The notes beneath the pieces were generated by a model, which worked only from the letters and a program-made list of their open reading frames with translations, was not told where the DNA came from and did not search any database. Shown here in pieces: positions 54,301-64,000 of a DNA stretch of 64,000 nucleotides. Origin of the DNA: Pristionchus mayeri (lineage: Eukaryota > Nematoda > Chromadorea > Rhabditida > Neodiplogasteridae). The translations under genes and the position numbers were made by a program. The first letter of the stretch is position 1; each line of letters starts with the position of its first letter. The DNA is taken from assembly GCA_036245805.1 (NCBI GenBank), contig BTRK01000003.1, positions 19,619,292 through 19,683,291 on the forward strand, written 5' to 3'.

Positions 54301-57300
54301 GAGGACATACGGAGGATTCGTGCCCCCACATCGGATCAACTTGCTACAAGTGTGATCGAGTGGGACATCTGAGTGTAATGTGCAATAAGTGGAATCGCCA
54401 TGATTGAGAAGGAGCTCAGTTATGAAGGTGAATTGGTGACGGATGCGATGAATAAGGACGAGATCCCTGATTCGGTCGGATGTGAGACTGCACAGGAGTG
54501 TGCACCGAAAAGATCAACGCGCAGTCGGACTCGCCCCAGGAAAGTCGATCCTTCGAAGGTGCCTTACCGAGAGGACTAATCACCTATTATTGTATGTTTT
54601 ATTTGTTCAGACTCTCCCCAAGTTCGAGTCTTGGAGGGGAGGTGTTGTATCGTAGAGTTGCCCCTACTCACAAGAATGTGTAGACGCCCTCGAGTGGGGT
54701 AGATCACTCGAAGTCTCCCCTTGTTATCGACTCGCGTGACCTCTCCCTCCTCTCCCTCTCCTGACCCTCTTCCCATCTTCAGTCTAGTTCTCTCCCGAGC
54801 GGAGAGTAGTTGCTCCCCTTCCCCCTCTTAGTATTTCCCCGACTAATTTGTGGATAAAGTTATATCCCTTACGAACCGTTGTCGGGTACAAGGCAGGGAC
54901 ACAACAGGGATCGAAAAGTAAACCTCTGATGAAAAAGCGCCGAAGGGAACGAAGAAGATGACGAGAGAGGAGAAGATTCCATGGAGGACGGAGTAGATGA
55001 AGATGCGCATGTTGAAGAAGCGATTGAATTGACCGGGAAGATAGAGTTGAGGGAACCTCAAAGAACCTTGTGTTTGATGTGTTCAAGGAAGAACGCATAC
55101 AAAAAAAACTTCCAAGCATCAGATATCTCAGGATTCAAGTATGCTTGTATCTTCACAGGTTTCAGTTCTATGTAGACCGAAATGATAAACATATTTCTAA
55201 CTTGATGGAGTATTCATCGTCAACATCCTGGTCGAGTACTCCCATCGCGAGAACGGGAAGGGAAGTGAAGACGAGATTGTACGCGGCGATGGACATCTCA
55301 TCGAAGATCGACTGAATGTTCATTTATATATTTATATTGACGTCAGACACTATGTTCCTGCAAGATGGTATCTTCGGTGACTGAACGCAACGCTCTCAAA
55401 TAACCAATAAACAGTATCTCTTAGCAAAAGATTGAGCGAAATATGCAACTGTCGAGCGGTAAGCTCCAAAGCGAAAATATTAAACTAACTTGTGCAGAGT
55501 ACCCGCAGAAGAAGGCGAACCAGAAATGGGTGAGTGTAAATGCAAAGTTCTTGTAGAAGAAGTACCGCAGAAACTTGCACATTCGTAAGTACGACCTGCA
55601 ATCGCAGATTATTTTTAGGGGACCGGCGTAATGAAATTATTTTGTTTCTATGGGTGAACAAGCAATTTAGTTGTTTTATCGCATGTTGGTTCGGGAATTT
55701 AATTGAATGAGAATTCACCATCGACCATGCACGAGCAGCAGTCTCTCCAGGTACTTGAACTGCCCGATGGAGTAATCACTCGAGAGCACTGCCTGCATCC
55801 CTTCCTGGCCTGGAAGTGGCATGAAATTAATACAATCAGAATATGATTATGCAAATGCTAACCAGAAATTCCGACTCCGATATGCGCGGTCTTGATCATG
55901 GACACGTCGTTCGCACCGTCTCCCACTGCAAGTGTCACTGCCTGGAATAGAAATTATGGTATTGAATCCAAAAAATCTTCTTCGCATTTTCAACTGCCCC
56001 AATCGATACAAATAGCACTAATTGTAAAGTACTGGTAGCTCACTGCAGTCCTCTCGAAATCGTGGCTCAGACAAAACATGAGCGTCTTTCAATTACTTCC
56101 GACCTTCTTGTTTCTCTTCACCAGATCGACGACGTCGGCCTTCTGGAGCGGCGTCACTCTGCAGCAGATGACGGCGTCGCACTTGCACGCCAACTCGAGG
56201 AACGTTCGCTCGAGACGAGAAGAGAGGGCGAATCCGAGCGAGTCCCCGTTGATGACCATGGCCACCTTGTCGTCGACGTTCTCCAGACAAGAAGTCGAAC
56301 CCTCCTCGATCATACCTGTTTTTTTCGATTGAACATGAAGCATTTCTTCGATATTTGGCCAACCTCCCCCCTCTGAAGTTTCGAAGACCACTATGTTCGC
56401 ATATAAAATGATCATTCCCCAATGGACATCATCAGTATTGTATAATAATGATAATGCAGCAGAACAGATCGATATTACCAAAGTCATTGTTGTTCTCTTC
56501 CTCGTCAGATTCGATTCCCCCATTGCGCATTTCTTCAATATTCACGTAGGCTCTGTCGCCGCCTTCGCTCCTAGCGGAGGACGGTTTCTGACGTAATTTT
56601 TTTCAAAGCATCATACGAATTGGAACTCTAGGGGGAATATGGGTTTGCATGAACATGCATGATTGGACAAGAACGAACCCGCACTCCTTTAGCGAAGAGA
56701 CGCCACGTGGCCTTCAGTTGGACCTGAAAATTCCGTGTTTTGCGCTAATCGTAAATTTATGACTCTCCCTATATTTGATGTGAAGTGTTTACGTTCTCAC
56801 CTCCACTTCATTCTCGGTGGTACCATCGATGACCACCGTGTGCTTCATGTCGTCCGAGAGGAGATTACACGAATAAGCGATGTTGATCGCTGTTTCCTGT
56901 ACAGATATACTACCTTTTATATCTCAATTCCTTCCGTACCTGAGAATGTTTTCACATTAGGGACGGGAAAATGGATTCCAATAATCTACTACACTCACGC
57001 ATCGCGCCATGTGTGGTCAAATAGATAATGTATAATCTAAGTTGGCTTTACAGGTTTTTCATTTGTAAGTGAACAGTCTAATAAAAATGGAAGTTCTCGC
57101 TCAGTGCATGGATAATCCAGTATCCGACCCAAATTGCCAACTAACCGTCTTGTCTCCAGTGAGCACCCATATCTTGATGTTCGCCTGCTTGAGTCTCGCT
57201 ATTGCCTCGGGCACTCCGTCTTGTAGCTTGTCCTCGATAGCCGTGGCTCCCACAAGAGTTAGCCCTCAAAACAAAATTTTTCCGGATAAGTGATGAAATA

Positions 57301-60300
57301 ACTCTTTTCATCATGTGTGATATATCGCATCAATCAAACGAGAGGAAGAACTGATAAAAGGAAGAAAGACATTGCTTACCAATCCATTCCTAATGCGTAG
57401 TTTACCTGATTCCATCTCCTCGTACAACTCATCCAGTCTTCTCTCTCTGCTCACCATGTCAACTGCGGCTTCTTTCCGATGCTTCTGCAAACTTTCTTCA
57501 TGTGTACTCCAGTCAGTAGATTTCACTATCGGATTTGTGTACATATTTGTTTGTAAAAAACATACATTCCAATCCTGGTAATAGCCCATGTCGAGGTCCT
57601 TGTATGCGAGGCAGAGAGTTCGCAGACCAACAGCAGCGAATTCATCCATATGAGCGATTGTGAAATCGCGAATGGATGTCGATGACTGATTGTTCAATCT
57701 TAAAGAAATCACTAAGACTACAAAAACAGTTTCGATTTAAAACGCGCTCTCTGTAAGAAGGGGAGGAGGGTGGCACAATGCTTCAAAGTGGTCGAATCGA
57801 GCTGAATCTTGGGGTGGGTAACTCTGATGTGTAGGGTACTCTTCCACCGAAATGGGAGTACGGTAGCTCAACTTTTTGACCTACCAAAATCGAAAAATAA
57901 ATGTCAACATCGAGTGACGTGGTATAAATCATTCGAAAGAGCATCAAAAGTTATGTCTAAATCTATGTTTAAGTGAGGATCGGTGCACTTTCACGCTAAT
58001 TAGAGCTAATTAAGTGCATTTCTGGACAGTTTTCCGGATGAAAGTCATTGATGTCGTCATTAGTACGGAAAATCCTTATGACAAGCAGGTTTCATTTTTA
58101 ATTCTCTATCGACCTATTATGTTCAATTTACGAATTTCGAGCACCAATCATGCGCTGCAGAGCATTTTCTAACATGCAATCGTCGACCAGGGTTCGAATC
58201 CTCCCCGATGCATTATTTTTGCCGATTTTCTCTGCTCGTATTTGCACTTCACATGAACGTTGCAGACACTCTTGAAGGTTTATTGAATGTGTTTTCGTTA
58301 GTTTGCTTCGAATTTCCTCTCCAGAAGACCCGGCGGATTTGCTCATTCCGTAGTCTATCGCTCCCCCGCTCTCTTCCCTTCGCATCTATCCCCTCACCCT
58401 CCTATTCCCTCACCTTCCCAACCCCAGTCAGTGTTTTGGAGTTCCAAAAGTTGACGGCTATTCAGTCTTTCATATTCCCTGAAAAGTTTTTTTCCATCCA
58501 TATTCCTTTCCGAGAACATTAGCTTCTCGGGAGAGATTTTCGTTCGACTTCTACATAATCCCCTCGTCTCTCCTTGTACCTGGCCGATGCCTTCTTCCTC
58601 TTGAGAGAATACCCTTTGTCCACTTTCGGAAGACCATCGTCGACCGATAATTCCAGCCCCCTCACAACATTGCCCACCTCGGGAATTTATATTCGACTTT
58701 GAGCGATCACTTCGCGTCGCGCCTTGAACTTGTGCAGTGATTCTCATCTCATCGACATCTCATCGACATCTCATCGACACAGTGACTCTCATCGACATTT
58801 TCAAGGGGGAAACGCTCTGATTCCTCTCGAGGACATGCACTTCCAAATCCTCCAGTACTTTGAAGCATTCACTGCATGTGATTACCGGGCATGCAAAAAG
58901 ACCGTCATCATCAGATGATCGAGTCTCTTTCGGAGCAGCTGCCCTCCAGAAATGCTCCTCATCTCCCTCCTCTGCCCTCCCGTTACCATTATCCACAACG
59001 ATCCTTCGTTTCCGCCATCTAAGAATGATTCCTAGGGAAAGAACACTCGTTCTCCGATCTCCATGTGGCCAGATCTCGAAGGATCTCGAAGGTTGCCTTT
59101 ATTTGACAGCGTGCAAGTAGACAGAGCCCAAAGTCTGCGTGTAGATTTATCATCTCTTCTTCTCTGGGACTAATATCAGGCATGTCTGATCACGGCATAA
59201 GACAACGTCTGCGTGTAAAGAGAAAGAATGTAAAAATAGTTACTAAGGGTGAGGGTACGATAGATGCGAAGGGGAAGAGAGGGGGGGGGGAAGCGATAGA
59301 CTACGTAATGAGCAAATCCACCGGGTCTTCTGGAGAGGAAATATGAAGCAAACTAACGAAAAAAACATTCAATAAACCTTCAACCTACTGGTCATAAGGA
59401 TTTTCCGTACTAATGACGACATCAATGACTTTCATCCGGAAAACTGTCCAGAAATGCACTTAATTAGCTCTAATTAGCGTGAAAGTGCATCAATCCTCAG
59501 TTAAACATAGATTTAGTCACACATTTTGATGCTCTTTCGAATGATGTATAACACGTCACTCGATGTTGACATTTATTTTTCGATTTTGGTAGGTCAAAAA
59601 GTTGAGCTACCGTACTCCCATTTCGGTGGAAGAGTACCCTACACATCAGAGTTACCCACCCCAAGATTCAGCTCGATTCGACCACTTTGAAGCATTGTGC
59701 CACCCCCTCATGTCGACTGTCCCGTTCTTACAGAGAATGCATTTTAAAAAAGTTTTTTTCAAATTCCTCACCGAGGCATGATCATCATATCAGCTCCCTT
59801 GCAGTACAACTTGATCCTTCCTTCGGGAGTTTTCAAAATCACGGACATCCGCTTCCTGTCGTTGTTGAAGTCGAGAATTGCGAGCAGTTCGTATGTCTAA
59901 ACATCGAAATTGCAATTAATCAGGAGCAAAATTTGAAATAGGGCTAACATTTTCAGTTATAAATTTAGCCGCATACCTAGTGAATCCCTAGATACGAGAG
60001 AGCAATATAGGACAAAATGTAATAGAGATTGTCTCACCACATCTCTCCCATTATCCTTGATGGTTATCGAATTGGGAGTGCGAGAGACGAATACGAATCC
60101 GAAGTTGCGAGCAGCCGAAGTTAGGGCAGCTTCGTCAGGAGATTGCGCCTGGAAAAGAATGAAATATGTTATAGTTCATTGACTCAAACTCATAGTTTGA
60201 TCGGAGCTGCTGTGCATACTTAAAGTACCTGGTAAACGAGGTTTCCCTTGTCTCTCTCCGCCATAACAGTGTGGCACAGGGCGAGAATCAGCCAGAATTC

Positions 60301-63300
60301 GCGCACCTCAAATTTTAGTTCTACCAAGATTTTCGAGTTATGGAGTCTTCCCTCCACGAGATCCTTTGTTTCCACAAGCAAGTAAAAACATCAAATAATG
60401 AGTCGAAGAATATCTAATGCTTCGAACACATACCTCAGACACGTTATTCCTGGTCGCATCGAGCAGACTTTTATCGTAGAATTTGAACGTTTCCTCGTGG
60501 TGTGGATTGAAGGAGAAATCGACGGATGGAGTTCGCTAGAACGGATAGAATTTAGAGATGCGAAGATTGAAAAGAAAGAAAGGCTGTGCCACCCCATTTT
60601 AAATGTATAATAGCCAAGCTAACCTCGGTAATCTCTTTGATATTTCCACGTCGATCTCGTAGGTCTCCGTACGATTTCCCGTTGATCGATGCCTGCAAAC
60701 TCTCGAGTTTAGATTACGAAAATGGATTCGTTCCTCACCTTATTAAAGGTCATTATGTTCCTTGTTAGAGTTCCCGTTTTGTCGGAGAATATGTACTCGA
60801 CCTGAACAAAATTTAATGGAAAATTCGGGATTTGAGTTGAGCAAGAATATATGGAACGAAGGTACCGTGGTGTGGTTTCACGAATTATACAAGGCAGAAT
60901 ACAGAAAGCATCTCGTACCTGTCCCAATTCCTCATTGAGAGACGTCGTTCTCGCTTGAGCTCCGACTGAATTCTCGCCGTTCTCAAAGTACATTTGACTG
61001 TCGTAGTTGATCCACATCGAGTGCACGAATCGGATTACTTCCACACTACAATGGGTATAATTCTGGCGAGAATACTAGCAGAAATTAGAGGATATGCATG
61101 GAGGTGAATATTAGTTATCACAATTCGATATTACGACGTCTAATTACGACGATCTTTTTCGTATTCTCATTCTTGTAGATCTTTGAACTCAGGGTTGAAC
61201 ATCTAGGTCTAATTAGTTTATGAAAAACATTTACCTGACGTATAGCGAGATGGGCACGACAGTGTTCAGCAGGATGATGTACGAGAAGAAGCTGAGCGTT
61301 GCGATTACAGCAATTGACGCTGCCGGACCTGGTCAAGGAACTTTTTCGGAACTGCAAACTCTTATTCGTTGCCAAAATCGCCAAATTTTAGAGAATACTT
61401 TCTGTATTGGATCTCTCCATCCTGCGTTTTCATTGCACCTCGAGCCTAGCATACCTGATTTAGCAGGATCCGGAATGATGGAATCCCAGGGCAGATAATC
61501 TGTGAAGAATCGGCCGATTTCCCACTCCCATACACCGCAGAGAATGCAACAGATGAGACACATCGCGAGGAGAAAGACTACGATCTGGGCAGGGTTTTTG
61601 CATAATTTAAATATTTAGATTATGATAAATCCCGGTATGCAAATTATCAAATTTTCTGCACAATCATCGTGTCTCCAAACAAATAAGAATGTACCAAATC
61701 AATTTCATATCTAATTTTCATGTTTTAAAAGCAAGTTTACATTCAGAAAATATAGGAAGAATCGCTCACCCCAAGAATGAGAATGTTGAGAAATCGATCG
61801 AGCGAAGTTCGCTTGAATTGACTCTTTCCACTGTTCATCATGAGCTTCGTGTCTCGTCCAGCGAAGATGACCACTCCGTAGCACCTTAAAAAGGGAGAAC
61901 TATCTTACTGAATGTTTCTCCAATTCTAACAAGGGATTAATAATTGAGAAAATATTGAATGTCTTACCATCTCGTGTTCTTCAGAATGCATCCTCTGAGC
62001 AGAATGTTCTCATTCGTGATCGCGCTCCTTTTCTGATTCCATTGCAATTGACCCTGTCATATGAAGATTATTTAAGTTTGAAAAATGCACTCACTTGAAA
62101 CTTGTCTAGCTTATTGTTCGGAGCTTCGCACAAAACTTCGCCTAAAAGAATTATTTATCGATTAGAGAAAGTAGATCACTTGCCATTGAAACTAGCGATG
62201 GCATCTAATCTGTCTCCCATCGATTCCGTCTCTGCCAACGCAGCCTTAGTCTTCAGATTCGTCTCTCCGTCCAATTCCTTCGTCTCGATGTAAGCGATCC
62301 CGTGGGGTTCGGAAGTCGAGAGGAGAAGCAGATCCGCCTGGAATTAATTATTGTGTTTTTTTCCATTCTCTTTGAGTAGTTTTTCATTCATTGGTCACAT
62401 CAATATCCCCATAAAGCCAGCCAAAAATATACAGTTGAGAGAAATATTCAAAGTTATGTTGTGACCATAGTTGCCCAACACTGGCGGCGAGGTATTTTCA
62501 GACCATGAACCCCTATTCATGCTGGGGCGCTTCCCCCCTCGATATCGAGGGGGGAAGCGCCTCAGCATGTATAGGGGGTCATGGTAAAAAAACGATCGGT
62601 AGGTCAATGGTAGGTCAAGACTAAATACCATACCCAATCGATAGTACAGTACCCCCAGATACCGTGTACCACTACCGTAACCCATGATTATCGCAAACTA
62701 ACTTTATTTTTAAAAAGTCCTGGTACCGTGCCCAATCGATTCTACAGTACCTAGCTGACTACCGTAACCCAGTTCCTCGGGTCAGATACAGTTCCTTGGG
62801 TCAAACATTTTTCTAAAAATGTCAAACATTTTTCTAAAAATCCCAAATCGATTACATACTCATTCTACAGTAATTAGAGATGCGGAAGGATAATTTAAAA
62901 TATTATTTTGCTCGATTTAGGATTTTTAGAAAAATGTTTGACCCAAGGAACTGGATCTGACCCAAGGAACTGGGTTACGGTAGTCAGTTTTGTACTGTAG
63001 AATCGATTGGGCATGGTACCAGAACTTTTTTAAAATAAAGTTAGTTTGCGATAATCGTGGGTTACGGTAGTGGTATACGGTATCTGGGGATACTGTACTA
63101 TCGATTGGGTATGGTACCTAGTCTTGACCTACCGATCGTTTTTTGACCATGGCCCCCTATACATGCTGGGGCGCTTCCCCACTCATATCGAGGGGGGAAG
63201 CGCCCCAGCATGAATAGGGGTTCATGGTCTGAAAATACCTCGCCGCCAGTGTTGGGCAACTATGGTTGTGACCCTTGTAACTTACCGCTACGAACTGATT

Positions 63301-64000
63301 GCTGGTCATCCGTATCACATCTCCGACAGTAACTTTCGACCAGGGTTCTTCAAGCAGTTGACCATTCCTGACCACGAACGATTTCCTATTGTTGACACTC
63401 CGATCGGAGATGTGGCGTTGCTGCAATAAATCGACAGTTTCTGTGAAAAACATATTTATCACTTTGAGTTTATCACTTACAGTTCACCTTGTCATTCCAT
63501 AGAAACAGGATGAAATACTCACGATGTCATCATAGGCGTCTTTGACTGCAGTGAAGGTAAGTACGATAAGTAAGGGGAAAAGGGTAGTTTTCCATGAAAC
63601 GGAGGAAATTTGCGGAATAAGCTGAAATGAAATTCTTCTCATTCAAGTTCTCGATTCAAAATGGGCTTCAAATTTCAGAGAAAATTCGAATAGCACGCTG
63701 AAACTCACTTGTAAAATCAGAAGAATAAGGAAGTAGGCATTGGCAATCCGTCGAAATTGCTCGAACAAATTGATCGGCAAGAATGTCAACAAATTATATT
63801 TGGAAGTCTTGATGATATTATTCTGGGGAAAAAATGAAGTTCGAATAGCAACATATGTCAAAAAATTCTGACCGCGTATTTGAACTGTTTATTGTGCTCC
63901 TGGTCGTTTGCCCTCAGTCGACGTTCCCTCTCGTCCACATTATGCGATCCCGATCGTTGCCAGCATTTCCGGCTGCTCTTATCTAGAAAATTATATCTGA
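51320..64000 (-). CDS. P4-ATPase phospholipid flippase (ATP8B-type), 5' end off the window
   Basis: A large minus-strand gene with more than 25 exons. It enters at about 63970 ([17 protein letters not shown]) and ends at 51322-51320. TM1 has [20 protein letters not shown] and TM2 [18 protein letters not shown]. The actuator has [12 protein letters not shown] with the DGET motif, and TM4 has [13 protein letters not shown] with the P4-type PISL. The phosphorylation site is [14 protein letters not shown] (about 60800-60740). The nucleotide domain has [37 protein letters not shown] and [40 protein letters not shown] and [19 protein letters not shown] complete the P domain. TM5-TM10 follow ([40 protein letters not shown]). 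Such proteins move lipids to the cytosolic leaflet with a CDC50 partner. Introns carry an LTR element, a TTAA palindrome and a hAT palindrome, but the coding exons look intact. Confidence 0.9.
52521..52562 (+). other. inverted remnant of a flippase exon
   Basis: The plus-strand sequence TTCTTCGTTCCCTTCGG...CATCAGAGGTTTACTTTTC is a near-identical inverted copy of the flippase exon end plus donor site at about 54913-54955 (coding [11 protein letters not shown], then GTTTAC). It lies in an intron of the same gene, on the opposite strand to the gene. Confidence 0.75.
53385..54407 (+). CDS. retrotransposon Gag-like protein with two zinc knuckles
   Basis: A 340-codon uninterrupted frame. The N-terminal third is charged and probably coiled. 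The middle contains a capsid-like region ([20 protein letters not shown] ... [18 protein letters not shown]) as in Ty3/gypsy or BEL Gag. The C-terminal part has two CCHC knuckles, [14 protein letters not shown] and [14 protein letters not shown]. Gag packages element RNA. An open frame with no stops implies recent activity of the family or selection, while pol must be supplied in trans. Confidence 0.8.
   Translation: MTEQESSAGVEPTTAQLMSVMSKLVENTREEMANQKALIETQNEAIQVLLRERKERNSMGSEAGGRRGPSVDALEKRIRIFSYRPEEGLTFDNWMERHREIFEHDLSELEDGDKGRALLRKVDDKVDKQFRNHIRPKSPGELSFKEIVEIMQDLFGDKKSQFEKRLDLFNLKMSKLRCEDLKEFASVVNRVYEDANISEMKPEQFKAMILLTEIDVPRYTSTMFHVMNQIGEETPTMENVLKVADTFRTVYGDAHAAVNQSGMNSPMVNAVHKDYSKWQKSPNRESAKSGDGIRTGESFCSRCGKGGHTEDSCPHIGSTCYKCDRVGHLSVMCNKWNRHD
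54401..54580 (+). pseudogene. C-terminal remnant of the retroelement polyprotein
   Basis: The frame [20 protein letters not shown] ... [20 protein letters not shown] ends at 54580. The basic RSRTRPRKV end resembles tails of Ty3/gypsy integrases. It overlaps the gag end by a few bases. Everything from protease through the integrase core is deleted. Confidence 0.45.
57741..59743. mobile_element. 2.0-kb palindromic TTAA element in a flippase intron
   Basis: The ends AACGCGCTCTCTGTAAGAA and TTCTTACAGAGAATGCATT are inverted and flanked by TTAA (57737-57740, 59744-59747). The arms continue to match over about 350 bp (GTGGCACAATGC, GGGAGTACGGTAGCTCAAC, TCATTCGAAAGAGCATCAA, GACGACATCAATGACTTTCA). 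The interior includes CATCGACATCTCATCGACAT direct repeats at about 58748-58800 and a tRNA-like B box (GGGTTCGAATCC) near 58187. No transposase was recognised. Confidence 0.7.
62466..63264. mobile_element. hAT-type palindromic MITE with 8-bp target duplication
   Basis: A 799-bp element with ends CATAGTTGCCCAACACTGG and CCAGTGTTGGGCAACTATG, flanked by exact GTTGTGAC (62458-62465, 63265-63272). It sits in the flippase intron that follows the exon ending SNQFVA. Inside, GGGGCGCTTCCCCCCTCGATA hairpins flank a core shared with 41378-42068. Confidence 0.9.

Larger units (their letters stand above)
52852..54906 (+). mobile_element. non-autonomous LTR retrotransposon, gag only
   Basis: LTRs at 52852-53062 (211 bp) and 54643-54906 (264 bp) both start TGTTGTATCGTAGAGTTG and end GGCAGGGACACAACA. 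The right LTR has about 54 bp that the left lacks. A polypurine tract (GGAGGGGAGG) immediately precedes the right LTR. Inside are one gag frame and a short tail frame; protease, reverse transcriptase, RNase H and integrase core are missing. No clear target duplication: the left flank is GATAG and the right flank GGGAT. It lies in a flippase intron on the opposite strand. Confidence 0.85.

Noticed and set aside
58140..58215. tRNA-like sequence ending GGGTTCGAATCC...CGATGCA
   Set aside because: It has a B box but no A box at the right distance and no pairing 5' acceptor; it lies inside a palindromic element.

Overview
The window looks like nuclear DNA of a nematode. The protein-coding genes are split by many very short GT-AG introns (about 45-100 bp). 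They include 7TM chemoreceptors of the nematode serpentine type, an rps-17 exon preceded by an acceptor-like TTTTTTCATCAG just before the ATG, and a large, mixed transposon load. A Diplogastrid/Pristionchus-like genome would fit, but that is inference. No bacterial features (operons, Shine-Dalgarno sites, CRISPR) are present.

Layout. 1-8.6 kb: a small two-exon gene, a RING-H2 gene, and foldback/MITE insertions (Tc1-type, a 2.1-kb palindrome with a second palindrome nested in it, a hAT MITE with a perfect 8-bp target duplication, a broken mariner). 8.7-16.5 kb: two clathrin-heavy-chain-derived genes on the minus strand. One is a 5'-truncated fragment. The other is a full, cleanly spliced gene holding only the clathrin beta-propeller plus a new tail. 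About 5 kb of tandem repeats, palindrome and a mariner-type element separate them. 17.4-44.9 kb: a chemoreceptor gene cut in two by a Kolobok-like (THAP plus DDE transposase, TTAA target) transposon. A second, inverted copy of this transposon lies at 36.3-44.9 kb. Between them are an Srx-like chemoreceptor, two small secreted-peptide genes and a 7.2-kb TTAA-flanked element with about 850-bp terminal inverted repeats and a large zinc-finger DDE protein. 44.9-51.3 kb: a truncated 3' end of a P4-ATPase gene and a second copy of the Srx-like receptor and peptide block, carrying a mariner. 51.3-64 kb: a P4-ATPase (ATP8B-type flippase) gene on the minus strand. It runs off the right edge, and its introns hold a gag-only LTR element, a TTAA palindrome and a hAT palindrome.

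The main result is structural. The receptor 5' half (17446-18565, plus strand) ends at the left TTAA of the first Kolobok copy. The receptor 3' half (35483-36260, minus strand) ends at the TTAA of the second, inverted copy. Joining the halves through one TTAA restores an open reading frame with matching splice phases. The opposite pair of transposon flanks, when joined, restores homology to the intact receptor-block/flippase junction near 51.3 kb. The simplest reading is a transposon insertion into a receptor gene, followed by a roughly 26-kb inversion through recombination between two inverted transposon copies. The same unscrambling turns the apparent inverted duplication of the Srx-like block into a plain tandem duplication of (receptor + peptide gene + flippase 3' end).

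Other notable points: the Kolobok-like element carries a second gene with the layout of the P2X7 C-terminal ballast domain and has captured the promoter region and first exon of rps-17. Its right copy has itself been hit by a 4.3-kb TTAA element carrying an unrecognised acidic-tailed gene, with the left copy as the exact empty site.
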